Below are positions 36,324-45,181 of a DNA stretch of 57,800 nucleotides, piece after piece (within the stretch, counting starts at the first letter, position 1; each line of letters begins with the position of its first letter). Under the pieces are notes generated by a model. It had not been told where the DNA came from, made no database searches, and saw nothing but the letters and a program-made list of their open reading frames with translations. Made by a program: the position numbers and the translations under genes. This DNA comes from Glutamicibacter ardleyensis (GTDB lineage Bacteria > Actinomycetota > Actinomycetes > Actinomycetales > Micrococcaceae): NCBI RefSeq assembly GCF_014644555.1, contig NZ_BMKX01000014.1, positions 1 to 57,800 on the forward strand. Reading direction: 5' to 3'.

Positions 36324-37103
36324 TTAGTCAGCGAATGAGACCGACGCTGTGACGTCGACCGTGTCCAGCGGCTGAAGCTCAACCAACTGGGTTGAAGCTT
36401 CAGGTGCCAGACGTACAACGTCACCAATTACGATGACGGCCGGATTCGCCACGGCGGCCTTACGGGCGCGCACTACAATCTCCTCTAGCGTACCGATAGT
36501 TGTCCGCTGCGTCTGTGAGTAACCTCGCTCCACTATCCCAATTGGCGTACTAAACGGTAAACCCCGGGTAAGTAATGTCTCAACAATTTGTGCCAAATTC
36601 GACACCCCCATGAGCACTACCAGGGTGTGGTCGGCGCGTAGCGGAACATCGCTAAGATCCTCATGCCCACTAATGACGGTAAAACCGGCGGCGACTCCTC
36701 GGTGGGTTACCGGAATCCCTGCTGCGGCCGGCACGGAAATGGAACTAGTAATTCCGGGAATTACACGCGTAGCGATCCCATGTTCCGCGGCGAAGATCAT
36801 TTCTTCGCCACCACGCCCTAGCACGAAGGGATCCCCACCTTTTAAGCGGACCACGTCCAGACCCTGAGAAGCATATTTGACTAGGAGATCATTGATCTCA
36901 TCCTGTGTTTTTACGTGGCAACCCGGCGCCTTTCCCACATCAATAACTTTAACTTCGGGACGCAGCTCCTCCAGCAATGCAATGGGTCCAAGTCGGTCCG
37001 CAAGCACCACATCCGCGGCAAGCAGAGCCTTGTAGCCAGCAACCGTGATCAACTCAGGATCACCCGGCCCGCCTCCAATGAGCGTAATTTTTCCTTTAGA
37101 CAT
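36324..37103 (-). CDS. cobA: Uroporphyrinogen-III C-methyltransferase (SUMT)
   Basis: A 259-residue enzyme from the ATG at 37103, which has GGAGG 5 nt upstream and overlaps the permease stop by 8 bp. SUMT adds two methyl groups to uroporphyrinogen III to make precorrin-2, the first step to siroheme and cobalamin. Motifs: ITLIGGGPGDPELITV, VLADRLG, VRLKGGDPFVLGRGGEE, and VIPGITSSISVPAAAGIPVTHRG. The protein lacks the CysG-type dehydrogenase/chelatase half; the chelatase is probably the separate gene at 44479. In this operon the product most likely serves siroheme for sulfite reductase. Confidence 0.94.
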   Translation of the reverse strand: MSKGKITLIGGGPGDPELITVAGYKALLAADVVLADRLGPIALLEELRPEVKVIDVGKAPGCHVKTQDEINDLLVKYASQGLDVVRLKGGDPFVLGRGGEEMIFAAEHGIATRVIPGITSSISVPAAAGIPVTHRGVAAGFTVISGHEDLSDVPLRADHTLVVLMGVSNLAQIVETLLTRGLPFSTPIGIVERGYSQTQRTTIGTLEEIVVRARKAAVANPAVIVIGDVVRLAPEASTQLVELQPLDTVDVTASVSFAD

Positions 37104-37953
37104 TTTTTCCTCCAGTGCGGTTAATGCCCCTGTCGCGCAAAAGCTTGCGTTCCACGGGTGCAAAACATAAAAGTTCAATCAAGACGCCAACCAGCAAAAT
37201 AACAAGTATGACTAAGATCACTAACGGTAAATCTGCGAGGTCCCGTCCACGTTGCAGCAACGAGCCCACACCAAGGGCGAGCGACCCGCCCACCGCAATC
37301 AATTCGGCGGCCATTAGGGAGCGCCAGGCGAAGGCCCAGCCTTGACGTAACCCGGCCACATAGCCTGGTAGCGCAGCAGGCAGTTCAACATGCCAAATAT
37401 GCTGGCGCTTATCTGCGCCCAAGACTTGGGATAGCGCCCGGTACTGGTGCGGGATCAGGTCAATGCCAGAAAGCAGTCCATTGATAATCGAGGGCACCGC
37501 ACCAAGGAGGAGCACCATGTAGATGGTTGCGTTGCTCAGCCCAAACAAGATGATCGCAGCCGGTACCCATGCGATGGATGGAAGTACCTGCATCGCTGAA
37601 ATCAGTGGCCCTAGTCCCTTACGCAGTAAGGGTTGGTGCGCCAGCAGTAACGCGATGGGGGTTGCGATCAGCACAGCTAGCAAAAATCCGGACAGCGCCC
37701 TAAAAAGTGAGGTTCCTACGGCACCGAGTAGTGATCCGTTGTCCAACATCTCGGGCAGCTTGGCCACGATGGCGCCGGGCCCCGGGAATAGGTCTGAACG
37801 GATGGGAACAGCCCAGGAAGCAATCTGCCACAGGCTCAGGAGCACGATGACGGTGATGACCGGCGCAAGGACCGAATCAAGTGAAGTCTTTGGCAGCCGT
37901 AACTTGTCGGCCTTGACCGTCGGTTCGCTAGCCTGCTGCGCTAGTGCGCTCAT
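37096..37953 (-). CDS. ABC transporter permease, SsuC/TauC-like
   Basis: A 285-residue inner-membrane subunit with about six helices of the BPD_transp_1 type. The coupling motif region is EAA-like (LIPHQYRALSQVLGADKRQHIWHVELPAALPGYVAGLRQGWAFAW, residues about 160-205). Family resemblance is to sulfonate, taurine and nitrate permeases. AAAGGAG lies 10 nt before the ATG, and the gene overlaps the ATPase gene by 26 bp. Given the surrounding sulfate-activation genes, the substrate is most likely an organosulfonate or sulfate-like anion. Confidence 0.88.
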   Translation of the reverse strand: MSALAQQASEPTVKADKLRLPKTSLDSVLAPVITVIVLLSLWQIASWAVPIRSDLFPGPGAIVAKLPEMLDNGSLLGAVGTSLFRALSGFLLAVLIATPIALLLAHQPLLRKGLGPLISAMQVLPSIAWVPAAIILFGLSNATIYMVLLLGAVPSIINGLLSGIDLIPHQYRALSQVLGADKRQHIWHVELPAALPGYVAGLRQGWAFAWRSLMAAELIAVGGSLALGVGSLLQRGRDLADLPLVILVILVILLVGVLIELLCFAPVERKLLRDRGINRTGGKNV

Positions 37954-38668
37954 GTTTTCGTTGCTCCTTTCTGAGGATTGTTGTCAGTTCGTCGGCCAAA
38001 GCCGCCGCTTGGGCTGGATCGTTTCGCAGTTGCGCCGAAATCCGTCGGGTTTCAAGGATTCGTCCCGGGTGGGAGGACAACACCAAAATACGTCCGGCGA
38101 GCCGAATCGCTTCGCGTACATTGTGGGTGACGAAGATGATGGTTTTGCCCGTCTGTTGCCAGAGGCTGCGTAACTCTTCATGCAACATGTCGCGGGTAAT
38201 CGCATCAAGCGCCGCGAAGGGCTCGTCCATCAGCAGCACCTGACGGTCTTGAGCCAAGGATCTAGCCAAGGCCACTCTTTGGCGCATCCCCCCGGAGAGC
38301 TCATGAGGTTTTTTCTGTCCTGCATGCCCCAACTGAACTAGGTTGAGCAACTGCGCTACACGCGCATCGCGTAAGTCGGCCGGGTATCCCCCAAGTTTTA
38401 ATGCGAGCGAAATATTATCGGCCGCGCTCAGCCACGGAAGCAGGTTTGCATCTTGGAACATGAAGGCCGCCCCATCCTGTGGAACTTCAAGCCACCCGGA
38501 GGTGGGCTGCAACAGCCCGGCAATCATGTTCAGCAACGAAGATTTACCACATCCTGAAGCACCAAGAACGGCAACAAACTCGCCATCGTCAATCTGTGCG
38601 GTGAGCGAATCGATCACCAGATCGGTTCCTGGATAGCTCAGTGAGACTTCGTGAAGTTCTACTCCCAT
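37928..38668 (-). CDS. ABC transporter ATP-binding protein, SsuB/TauB-like
   Basis: About 246 residues from the ATG at 38668; an in-frame ATG at 38686 is also possible. It is a complete ATPase: Walker A GASGCGKSS, Q-loop MFQDANLLPW, signature LSGGMRQRVALARSLAQ, Walker B VLLMDEPFAALDA, and the switch histidine in IIFVTHNVREA. These are the forms seen in sulfonate/nitrate/taurine transporters. It starts inside the binding-protein gene end, so the three transporter genes form one tightly coupled unit. Confidence 0.9.
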   Translation of the reverse strand: MGVELHEVSLSYPGTDLVIDSLTAQIDDGEFVAVLGASGCGKSSLLNMIAGLLQPTSGWLEVPQDGAAFMFQDANLLPWLSAADNISLALKLGGYPADLRDARVAQLLNLVQLGHAGQKKPHELSGGMRQRVALARSLAQDRQVLLMDEPFAALDAITRDMLHEELRSLWQQTGKTIIFVTHNVREAIRLAGRILVLSSHPGRILETRRISAQLRNDPAQAAALADELTTILRKEQRKHERTSAAG

Positions 38669-39747
38669 GGACGTTGTCCAATCCATTGGTCGTTCACGAT
38701 GTTTGTTACCTCGCCAGGCTCTCCAATACCCACCGCGGACTGATGCGCGACCAGAGTTTTGAAGGTATCTTCCAGCGGGATCTCATCGAAGCTCACCTGG
38801 CCCAGCGCCAAATTGATTACCTCGTCAGAGAGGCTACTTCCGTTGATCTTGTTCAAGGCCGCTTGTACTGCACTGAGCCGTTCAGCGGCGCTAACCGAGT
38901 TGAGCCAATGAATAGACTGCGCATTGGCTGCCACAAGTTTCGCGACGCTCTGTGGGTGTTCGGCCAAGAAATCCTGGCTGACGACTAATACCGTGGTGGG
39001 GAACTTGCCTTTGGGCCACAACGACGATTCATTGATCAACCGGTGAGCCTCGTGTTCCTTAACCAACAAAGAAGCGTGAGGTTCCGGCAACCAGGCCCCG
39101 TCGATAGCTTGACGAGCAAATAGTTGCGGCACCGTACCGTTTGAACTTGGGGTCACAGTCACCTGCTCGCCCAGTCCTTGGTCCAAGAGGTAATGACGCA
39201 ACGCCACGTCCTGAGTTCCACCGAATTGCGGCGTTGCCAGCTCGGTTCCCGGCAAATCTTCAACGCTTCTAATGTCCTTGGAGACCACTAAACTCGCTCC
39301 CCCATTGGTCACCCCTGCCACGATTTTTAATGACTTTCCCGCGCTGGCTAGGTAGCTGGTCAATGCCGGTGACGGGCCAAGGTAAGCCGCGTCCAGTGCC
39401 CCACTATTTAGCGCTTCGATTGCTGCCGGACCAGCGTTGAAAATTTGGGTTTCCAACTGTGTATTGTCACTTTTTAGGGCGGATTCTAGAAAGCCCTGGT
39501 GGTCCGCAATGAGCGCCGGAGCATGGGTGACGTTGGCAAAATATCCCAGACGTAGTTCCTTCGCGGCACTTGTCGCCGAGACCTGAGCCTTCGCCTCACC
39601 CAGGGGCGGAACAAACGCGGTACCCACGGCAAAAATTGCCAAGAACCCCACGATCCACAGAGCCGCCCTGCGTGCCCGAGAGTTAGTAGCTTCCGCAGTA
39701 GAGGTGAACCGCTGTCGTCTTGGAGTTTCTCGCTCAAGCGGCGGCAT
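38659..39747 (-). CDS. ABC transporter substrate-binding protein, SsuA-like
   Basis: About 362 residues from the ATG at 39747 (GAGG 6 nt upstream), overlapping cysN by 14 bp. A basic N-terminus (SRARRAALW) and hydrophobic stretch (about 30-48) form a signal anchor or a cleavable signal (AKA near 53); no lipobox cysteine is seen, unlike many Gram-positive binding proteins. The mature part has LRLGYFANVTHAPALIADHQGF, DAAYLGPSPALTSYL, and VPQLFARQAIDGAWLPEPHASLL, as in the NMT1/SsuA family. The ligand is probably an alkanesulfonate, or sulfate-like. Confidence 0.87.
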   Translation of the reverse strand: MPPLERETPRRQRFTSTAEATNSRARRAALWIVGFLAIFAVGTAFVPPLGEAKAQVSATSAAKELRLGYFANVTHAPALIADHQGFLESALKSDNTQLETQIFNAGPAAIEALNSGALDAAYLGPSPALTSYLASAGKSLKIVAGVTNGGASLVVSKDIRSVEDLPGTELATPQFGGTQDVALRHYLLDQGLGEQVTVTPSSNGTVPQLFARQAIDGAWLPEPHASLLVKEHEAHRLINESSLWPKGKFPTTVLVVSQDFLAEHPQSVAKLVAANAQSIHWLNSVSAAERLSAVQAALNKINGSSLSDEVINLALGQVSFDEIPLEDTFKTLVAHQSAVGIGEPGEVTNIVNDQWIGQRPWE

Positions 39748-41029
39748 TCTGGGCCTCAATAATTCCTGCAGCTAAAGTGGCTCCGCTATTGGGGTCAATT
39801 AGTAAGAAGGAACCTGCGGTACGTGAATTTTGGTACTCGTCCACGGCCAGAGCCGCGGAGCTACGAACCGTGATGCGTGCCAAATCATTGAGCTGCAATT
39901 CGGTGGCCGCACTACGGGAGAAATCAACCACATTGATCACGTGATCAAGGCTTTGAACCTTCGCCCGAGCAACCTTGGTGCCGTGTTTAATGAGCACCAG
40001 CTGACCGGCGGTGATCTTGTTCGGGGACAGTACACAAATATTCGCTTCGATCTGACGAACCGGCACCTCGGGCTCCCCCGCAATGATGGTGTCGCCGCGG
40101 GCAATGTCGATCTCACCGGTTAGTTCCACAAGCACCGCTTCTCCAGCTAGCGCCGTGGTCACTTCGCCGTGCGAGTTGCGAATGGACTTGATGGTGCTGG
40201 TTGCTGGCTGCCCGTTGGAGATAATCTGGACGGTGTCGCCCACACTCAACTCTCCGTCGGCTAGCGTGCCGGAGTAACCGCGGAAGTCGCGATATTGTTC
40301 TGCATCAAGTCCAGGAGCCAATGCACCCTGTGGACGGATGACATACTGCACGTCAAGACGGGCAGTCCCTTGTCCACGTTCGGGTTCAAGGGCTTCCAGT
40401 AATCCGAGCAACGTTGGCCCGGCATACCAGTCACTATGCGCCGAGGCATCAACTATGTTGTCGCCATTCAACGCCGACACGGGAATGACTGCGGTGCGCT
40501 TGATGCCCAATTCGGCAGTGATATCCAGAATTTGCGTTTCAATTTCGCTGAAGCGTTGCTCTTTCCAATCCACGAGGTCCATCTTGTTCACGGCTACTAC
40601 CAGTTGCGGCACCCGCAGTAGGGAAAGCACGCCAAGGTGGCGGCGGGTTTGTTCCAGTACTCCGTGTCGCGCGTCCACCAGCACAATCGCTGCGTCTGCG
40701 GTTGAGGCGCCGGTGACAGTATTGCGGGTGTACTGCACATGCCCCGGGCAGTCGGCCAGAATGAAGGAGCGGTTGGCGGTGGAGAAATACCGGTAGGCCA
40801 CGTCGATGGTGATGCCTTGTTCGCGTTCGGCGCGTAGTCCGTCGGTGACCAACGCCAGATCCAGCGCCGGGGTTTCACCGCCAAAACCACGTTCAGCGCT
40901 GGTGCGCGCAATGTCATCTAGCGAGTCGGCGAGAATTGCTTTGGCGTCGTGGAGCAGCCGTCCGACAAGCGTTGATTTTCCGTCGTCTACCGAGCCAGCG
41001 GTGGCGATACGTAACAGTGTGGTGGTCAT
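39734..41029 (-). CDS. cysN: Sulfate adenylyltransferase subunit 1 (CysN)
   Basis: A 431-residue EF-Tu-like GTPase that powers formation of adenylyl sulfate (APS) by CysD. GTP-binding motifs are G1 GSVDDGKST (12-20), G3 DCPGH, and G4 NKMD; two beta-barrel domains follow (IRPQGALAPGLDAEQYRDFRGYSG and VLSPNKITAGQ). The chain ends after the barrels, so there is no fused APS kinase (CysC) as in NodQ or mycobacterial CysNC. It starts one base after the cysD stop. Confidence 0.95.
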   Translation of the reverse strand: MTTTLLRIATAGSVDDGKSTLVGRLLHDAKAILADSLDDIARTSAERGFGGETPALDLALVTDGLRAEREQGITIDVAYRYFSTANRSFILADCPGHVQYTRNTVTGASTADAAIVLVDARHGVLEQTRRHLGVLSLLRVPQLVVAVNKMDLVDWKEQRFSEIETQILDITAELGIKRTAVIPVSALNGDNIVDASAHSDWYAGPTLLGLLEALEPERGQGTARLDVQYVIRPQGALAPGLDAEQYRDFRGYSGTLADGELSVGDTVQIISNGQPATSTIKSIRNSHGEVTTALAGEAVLVELTGEIDIARGDTIIAGEPEVPVRQIEANICVLSPNKITAGQLVLIKHGTKVARAKVQSLDHVINVVDFSRSAATELQLNDLARITVRSSAALAVDEYQNSRTAGSFLLIDPNSGATLAAGIIEAQNAAA

Positions 41030-41030
41030 T

Positions 41031-41954
41031 TTAGAAGTACCCTTCGGTCTTGCGGTCTTCCATTCCAGCCGCTGAAATTCGGTCGTCGGCGCGGGTGGCG
41101 CCGCGTTCGGTTACGGTAGCCAAGGCCAACTCGTCCAGTACCTTCGGTACGGTGTCGGCGGCCGAGAGCACCGCACCGGTGCAGCTGGCGTCTCCTACGG
41201 TCCGATAGCGCACCTGGCGAATGCTGACGATTTCTCCCTGGGCCGGCAGCGAGACGCCGGTGACCGCTCGCCACATACCGTCTCGTTCAAAGACCTGGCG
41301 CTTGTGGGCAAAGTAGATTGGCGGTAACTCGATTTGTTCTTGGTTGATGTACGCCCAGATATCGCGTTCGGTCCAGTTGGAGATCGGGAAGGCGCGGACG
41401 TGCCCACCGGGTGCGTGGCGCCCGTTGTAGAGATTCCAGATTTCCGGGCGTTGGTTACGTGGATCCCAGACTCCGAATTCATCGCGCAGCGATAAGATGC
41501 GTTCCTTGGCCCGGGCTTTGTCTTCATCGCGGCGGGCCCCACCGAAGACCACATCGAAGCGGTTGGCCTCGATGGTGTCTAATAGCACCCGGGTTTGCAA
41601 ACGGTTTCGGGTGCCATCTGGCAGTTCTGTCAGCTCCCCGCGGTCGATATATTCCTGTACCGAACCAACTACGAGGTTCAGCCCGTAGCGAGCCACGACC
41701 TGGTCGCGGAATTTCAGTACCTCGCCGAAGTTGTGGCCGGTATCGATATGCACTACAGGAATCGGCACACGGGCCGGAAACACTGCTTTAGCCAGCAGGT
41801 GTAGTACTACCACCGAGTCTTTACCTCCGGAAAAGAGCAAACCGGGATTTTCGAATTCGGCGAGCACTTCACGGATGATGTGAATTGATTCGGCTTCGAG
41901 CTCGTCGAGGACGCTGCGCCGTGCTTGGCTGGGTGCATTGACTGTGATGGTCAT
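41031..41954 (-). CDS. cysD: Sulfate adenylyltransferase subunit 2 (CysD)
   Basis: A 307-residue ATP pyrophosphatase-type subunit that joins sulfate and AMP to form APS. The PP-loop is FSGGKDSVV (S42-S47). Other family segments are PVVHIDTGHNFGEVL, GGARRDEDKARAKERI and PISNWTERDIWAYI. Full length. It lies 16 bp after cysH and directly before cysN. Confidence 0.96.
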   Translation of the reverse strand: MTITVNAPSQARRSVLDELEAESIHIIREVLAEFENPGLLFSGGKDSVVVLHLLAKAVFPARVPIPVVHIDTGHNFGEVLKFRDQVVARYGLNLVVGSVQEYIDRGELTELPDGTRNRLQTRVLLDTIEANRFDVVFGGARRDEDKARAKERILSLRDEFGVWDPRNQRPEIWNLYNGRHAPGGHVRAFPISNWTERDIWAYINQEQIELPPIYFAHKRQVFERDGMWRAVTGVSLPAQGEIVSIRQVRYRTVGDASCTGAVLSAADTVPKVLDELALATVTERGATRADDRISAAGMEDRKTEGYF

Positions 41955-41970
41955 TTGCTTCTCTCCTTCA

Positions 41971-42681
41971 CTAGATGTGTATGCCGCATTCAGTTTTTGC
42001 TAGGCCTGCCCAGCGGCCGGCGCGGGGATCTTCGCCCTCGGCTACCGGCCTGGTACATGGTTGACATCCAATGGAGGGGTATCCCTGGGTGAGCAGCATG
42101 TTCACCGGCACCGAGTGCTCGGTGGCGTAGCCAATCAGTTCGTCAAAGGACCAGGCGGCCAGCGGGTTGAATTTCACCAGCCCGTGTTTTTCGTCGAAGC
42201 CCACCAGCGGCGTGTTGGCTCTGGTCGGCGCCTCCTCGCGACGCACCCCGGTGAACCAGGCGCCATAGTCTTTCAAGGAATTTTTCAGCGGATCCATTTT
42301 TCGCATCTGGCAGCAGGCTGCCGCGTCACGCGCGAAGAGCTCCCTGCCGAATTTCGCATCTTGCTCATCCACCGTGAGTTCTGGCAGTACCTTGATGATG
42401 CGTACCTGCAGAGCCCGGGCGACCTCGTCGCGGGTGCTGATGGTTTCGGCGAAGTGATACCCGGTCTCAAGGAACAGCACGTCAACATCTGGAATCGCGG
42501 CCGAAACCAAATGCGGTAAGACCGCGTCAGCCATGGAACAGGCAACCGCGATCTCACGGACCGCGAAATGGTTGGCCGCAAAATTGATGACCTGTTCGGC
42601 GGTAGAGTCCCAACCAAGCTCTTCGGCTCCGATTGCGGCGATCTTCCGCAATTCTGCTTCGCTGCGTTGCACGGTGCTCAT
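41971..42681 (-). CDS. cysH: Assimilatory APS reductase (CysH, Fe-S type)
   Basis: A 236-residue thioredoxin-dependent reductase that turns activated sulfate into sulfite. Two cysteine pairs, C123-C124 (ACCQMRKM) and C206-C209 (GCQPC), bind a 4Fe-4S cluster and mark the form that uses APS directly rather than PAPS. The catalytic cysteine C232 sits in the C-terminal ECGIHI. This fits the absence of an APS kinase in the cluster. It overlaps the sulfite reductase gene by 4 bp. Confidence 0.95.
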   Translation of the reverse strand: MSTVQRSEAELRKIAAIGAEELGWDSTAEQVINFAANHFAVREIAVACSMADAVLPHLVSAAIPDVDVLFLETGYHFAETISTRDEVARALQVRIIKVLPELTVDEQDAKFGRELFARDAAACCQMRKMDPLKNSLKDYGAWFTGVRREEAPTRANTPLVGFDEKHGLVKFNPLAAWSFDELIGYATEHSVPVNMLLTQGYPSIGCQPCTRPVAEGEDPRAGRWAGLAKTECGIHI

Positions 42682-44378
42682 ACCAGGTCCTCCTCGTCGG
42701 CGCGGTGTGCCCAGGCAGCGAAAGATTCGTTCTCTTCTGACTTCCTTGAATAGCTTTTGACAACTCGTTCCACGTACTCGGGAAGCTCATCTGCCGCGAC
42801 CTTCAGTCCGCGAACGGTGCGGCCTAAGCCAGCCTCACCGTTTTCAAATCCGGCCAGTGTTCCACCTAGGTGTACTTGGAAGCCGGAAACCTGCTCGCCC
42901 TGCGCGTTGGTGATCAGTTGCCCCTTCAAACCGATGTCGGCGGTTTGGATGCGCGCGCAGGAGTTTGGGCAACCATTAACATGCAAGGACAGGGCCTTGG
43001 GAAGTTTTCCTTTGTGGTCCGCCAGCCTTGATTCGATTTGTTTCACCGCCTCGATGGTGGTGTCCTTGGTGTCCACGATGGCTAGCTTGCAAAACTCAAT
43101 GCCGGTGCAAGCGATAGCGGAGCGCTTGATTAAGCCGGGAAACGGGTCCAAGCCCAGTTCTTGCACCGCGCTGGTAAAGGCATCAACGTGGTCTGCGGGG
43201 ATGTCTAGGGCGATGATTTTCTGGTGTGGGGTGGTACGCAGCCTGGTAGAACCGGTCGCTTCAACCAGGTCCGCCAGCTTGTTCAGAATGGTTCCCGAGA
43301 CGCGTCCAACCGGCGGAGTCAGCCCGATAAAGAACCGGCCGTCCTTCTGCTCGTGCACTCCGCAGTGATCTCCCGCGTCCTGTGGCTTGTGCGCCGGCGG
43401 CCCGTCGGGAAGTTCAAACCCCAGGTACTCGTCTTGGAGGATCTGACGGAATTTCTCGGTGCCCCAATCGGCGAGCAGGAACTTCAGGCGTGCCCGGTTG
43501 CGCAGCCGCCGATAGCCGTAGTCTCGGAAGATGGAAGTGACTGCCTCCCAAACGTCGGCAGCAATTTCTGCGCGGACGAATGTGCCGAGTCGTTCGCCCA
43601 AGCGTGGGTTGGCGGAGAGCCCACCACCGACCCAGAGGTCATAGCCGACGCCAAGTTCCGGATGTTCAACGCCGATTAGCGCGAAGTCATTGATCTCGTG
43701 GACGACATCTTGGTTTGGGTGGCCGGTAATGGCGGTCTTGTACTTGCGCGGCAAGTTGGAGAAATCCGGGTTGCCCACATAGCGCCGAGCGATCTCCTGG
43801 ATCACGGGAGTTGGGTCGATGATCTCATTTTTGGCGATGCCTGCCACGGGCGAACCTAGGATGACTCGGGGTACGTCTCCACAGGCTTCGGTGGTGTTCA
43901 GCCCCACGGCTTCGAGTCGGCGCCAGATTTCGGGTACATCCACCACATCTACCCAGTGCAACTGAATGTTCTGGCGGTCGGTGAAGTCCGCGGTGTCGCG
44001 GGCGAACTCGGTAGAGATCCCGGCGATCACCCGAAGCTGATCGGTGCTTAGTGCTCCGCCGTCGATGCGCACCCGAAGCATGAAGTATTTGTCTTCAAGT
44101 TCGTGCGGCTCCAGCGTGGCGGTCTTACCACCGGGAATGCCTTGGGCTCGTTGGGTGTACAAGCCCCACCAGCGAAAGCGCCCGTGCAGGTCGTCTGGAT
44201 CAATTGAGTCGAAACCCTTAAGCGCGTAAATCTGCTCGATACGTTCGCGGACGTTCAGACCGTCGTCGGCGGCTTTGAGTTCCTCGTTGTGGTTGAGCGG
44301 TGCTTTGCCGTCAATCTTCCATTGACCTTGGGGTTTGGCTGCCCGCTTGGGGCGACCGGGTGCAGTAGTTTGCGTCAT
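42678..44378 (-). CDS. sir: Ferredoxin-type sulfite reductase
   Basis: About 566 residues from the ATG at 44378. The protein reduces sulfite to sulfide using siroheme and a 4Fe-4S cluster. Cluster cysteines are C424 and C430 (CTGIEFC) and C470 and C474 (NGCPNSC). It has two ferredoxin-like repeats (YFMLRVRIDGGALSTDQLR and DGRFFIGLTPPVGRVSG) and heme-site arginine-rich segments. Nitrite reductase is very similar, but the neighbouring cysH, cysD and cysN indicate sulfite. In-frame codons up to GTG 44420 cover a palindrome that looks like promoter DNA, so I start at 44378; spacing suggests a nearly leaderless mRNA. Confidence 0.92.
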   Translation of the reverse strand: MTQTTAPGRPKRAAKPQGQWKIDGKAPLNHNEELKAADDGLNVRERIEQIYALKGFDSIDPDDLHGRFRWWGLYTQRAQGIPGGKTATLEPHELEDKYFMLRVRIDGGALSTDQLRVIAGISTEFARDTADFTDRQNIQLHWVDVVDVPEIWRRLEAVGLNTTEACGDVPRVILGSPVAGIAKNEIIDPTPVIQEIARRYVGNPDFSNLPRKYKTAITGHPNQDVVHEINDFALIGVEHPELGVGYDLWVGGGLSANPRLGERLGTFVRAEIAADVWEAVTSIFRDYGYRRLRNRARLKFLLADWGTEKFRQILQDEYLGFELPDGPPAHKPQDAGDHCGVHEQKDGRFFIGLTPPVGRVSGTILNKLADLVEATGSTRLRTTPHQKIIALDIPADHVDAFTSAVQELGLDPFPGLIKRSAIACTGIEFCKLAIVDTKDTTIEAVKQIESRLADHKGKLPKALSLHVNGCPNSCARIQTADIGLKGQLITNAQGEQVSGFQVHLGGTLAGFENGEAGLGRTVRGLKVAADELPEYVERVVKSYSRKSEENESFAAWAHRADEEDLV

Positions 44379-44395
44379 GTAAGCCAGCGTAGAAA

Positions 44396-44413
44396 CCAGC
44401 CCCCGGGGGCTGG
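44396..44413. promoter_or_regulatory. Perfect 18-bp palindrome upstream of the sulfur operon
   Basis: CCAGCCCCC followed by its exact complement GGGGGCTGG lies 18-35 bp before the sulfite reductase ATG. TACGCT (minus strand, about 44386-44391) could be a -10 element, which would put the palindrome over the -35 region. It is a candidate operator for a dimeric regulator of sulfur genes. It could also fold as an RNA hairpin if transcription starts further up. Confidence 0.5.
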
Positions 44414-44478
44414 CAACCACGAGTAGTCACATGAACGCGCTTTACTTAATCACCGCGAACTTCGTCATCTGAGGACAA

Positions 44479-45171
44479 TTATGAGCTCTGTTTCAGGGCC
44501 ACTTGCAGTCTTATGAGGAAACATTTAGCGATCATGACGTCAGGGAGCAATGGGCTTGTGGTGATCCGGGCACCCATGCTAACTAGCCGTGTTTGAAAGA
44601 GTCCATCGGCCAACAACGCGCTAAGTACCAGCGTCTTTGGCTTCAGTTCCTCGGAAAGCAGTTCATTAATCAGCGGTTTGGCCCCAGCACAGTAGGTCAC
44701 CTGAACTTCCTGACCCAGATGCGTTGAGATCTGCGCTGCTAAGTCCCTGAGTTGCTCTTGGCCTTGCTCTAGCCGGGTCCCGGCCGCAGCAAGGAGAACC
44801 TTCTGATTCGGCTCCAGCTGAGCCATGGCGCGCTGACTTAGTAGGTAAGCAAGTTCTGGCAAAGCACCTAACGGACTGGCCGCGACCGTGTTTTGCCGTG
44901 CTGCTACTGCCTGGGCGATGTCCTGAGTCGTATGTACTCCGTCGGCGACCAGCAGCGGCAGTACTACCGCGGCTTCCCCCTCGGGCAATGAGGCGAGCAC
45001 TTGAGCAAGTTGCGGCTGTTGAACATCAACATACGCCTCGTGCCAGACCAACTCGGTGTGTATCTCACTACGTGCCAGTTCTTCGAGCTGTGTACGTAAG
45101 TCGTGGATCAGTTGTTGACCGCGAAGATTATCGGTGCCATGGGACGCAGCGAGGACGTGGGTTTTCTTCAT
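44479..45171 (-). CDS. CbiX-like sirohydrochlorin chelatase
   Basis: About 230 residues. The N-terminal half has the metal-binding histidine H11 in VLAASHGT and the conserved VVLPLLVADGVHTTQDI; the second half repeats the fold (VTYCAGAKPLINELL, then LVLSALLADGLF). Proteins of this type insert Fe2+ (or Co2+) into sirohydrochlorin, the last step to siroheme. Between a short-chain dehydrogenase and the sulfite reductase, the iron role is more likely. It would work with CobA (36324). ATG 45171 or GTG 45174 may be the start. Confidence 0.82.
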   Translation of the reverse strand: MKKTHVLAASHGTDNLRGQQLIHDLRTQLEELARSEIHTELVWHEAYVDVQQPQLAQVLASLPEGEAAVVLPLLVADGVHTTQDIAQAVAARQNTVAASPLGALPELAYLLSQRAMAQLEPNQKVLLAAAGTRLEQGQEQLRDLAAQISTHLGQEVQVTYCAGAKPLINELLSEELKPKTLVLSALLADGLFQTRLVSMGARITTSPLLPDVMIAKCFLIRLQVALKQSS

Positions 45172-45181
45172 CACCGGTTTA

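Noticed and set aside
42678-44378. Nitrite reductase as the product of this gene
   Set aside because: The families are alike, but the unbroken run with cysH, cysD and cysN and no nitrate genes makes sulfite reductase the better call.
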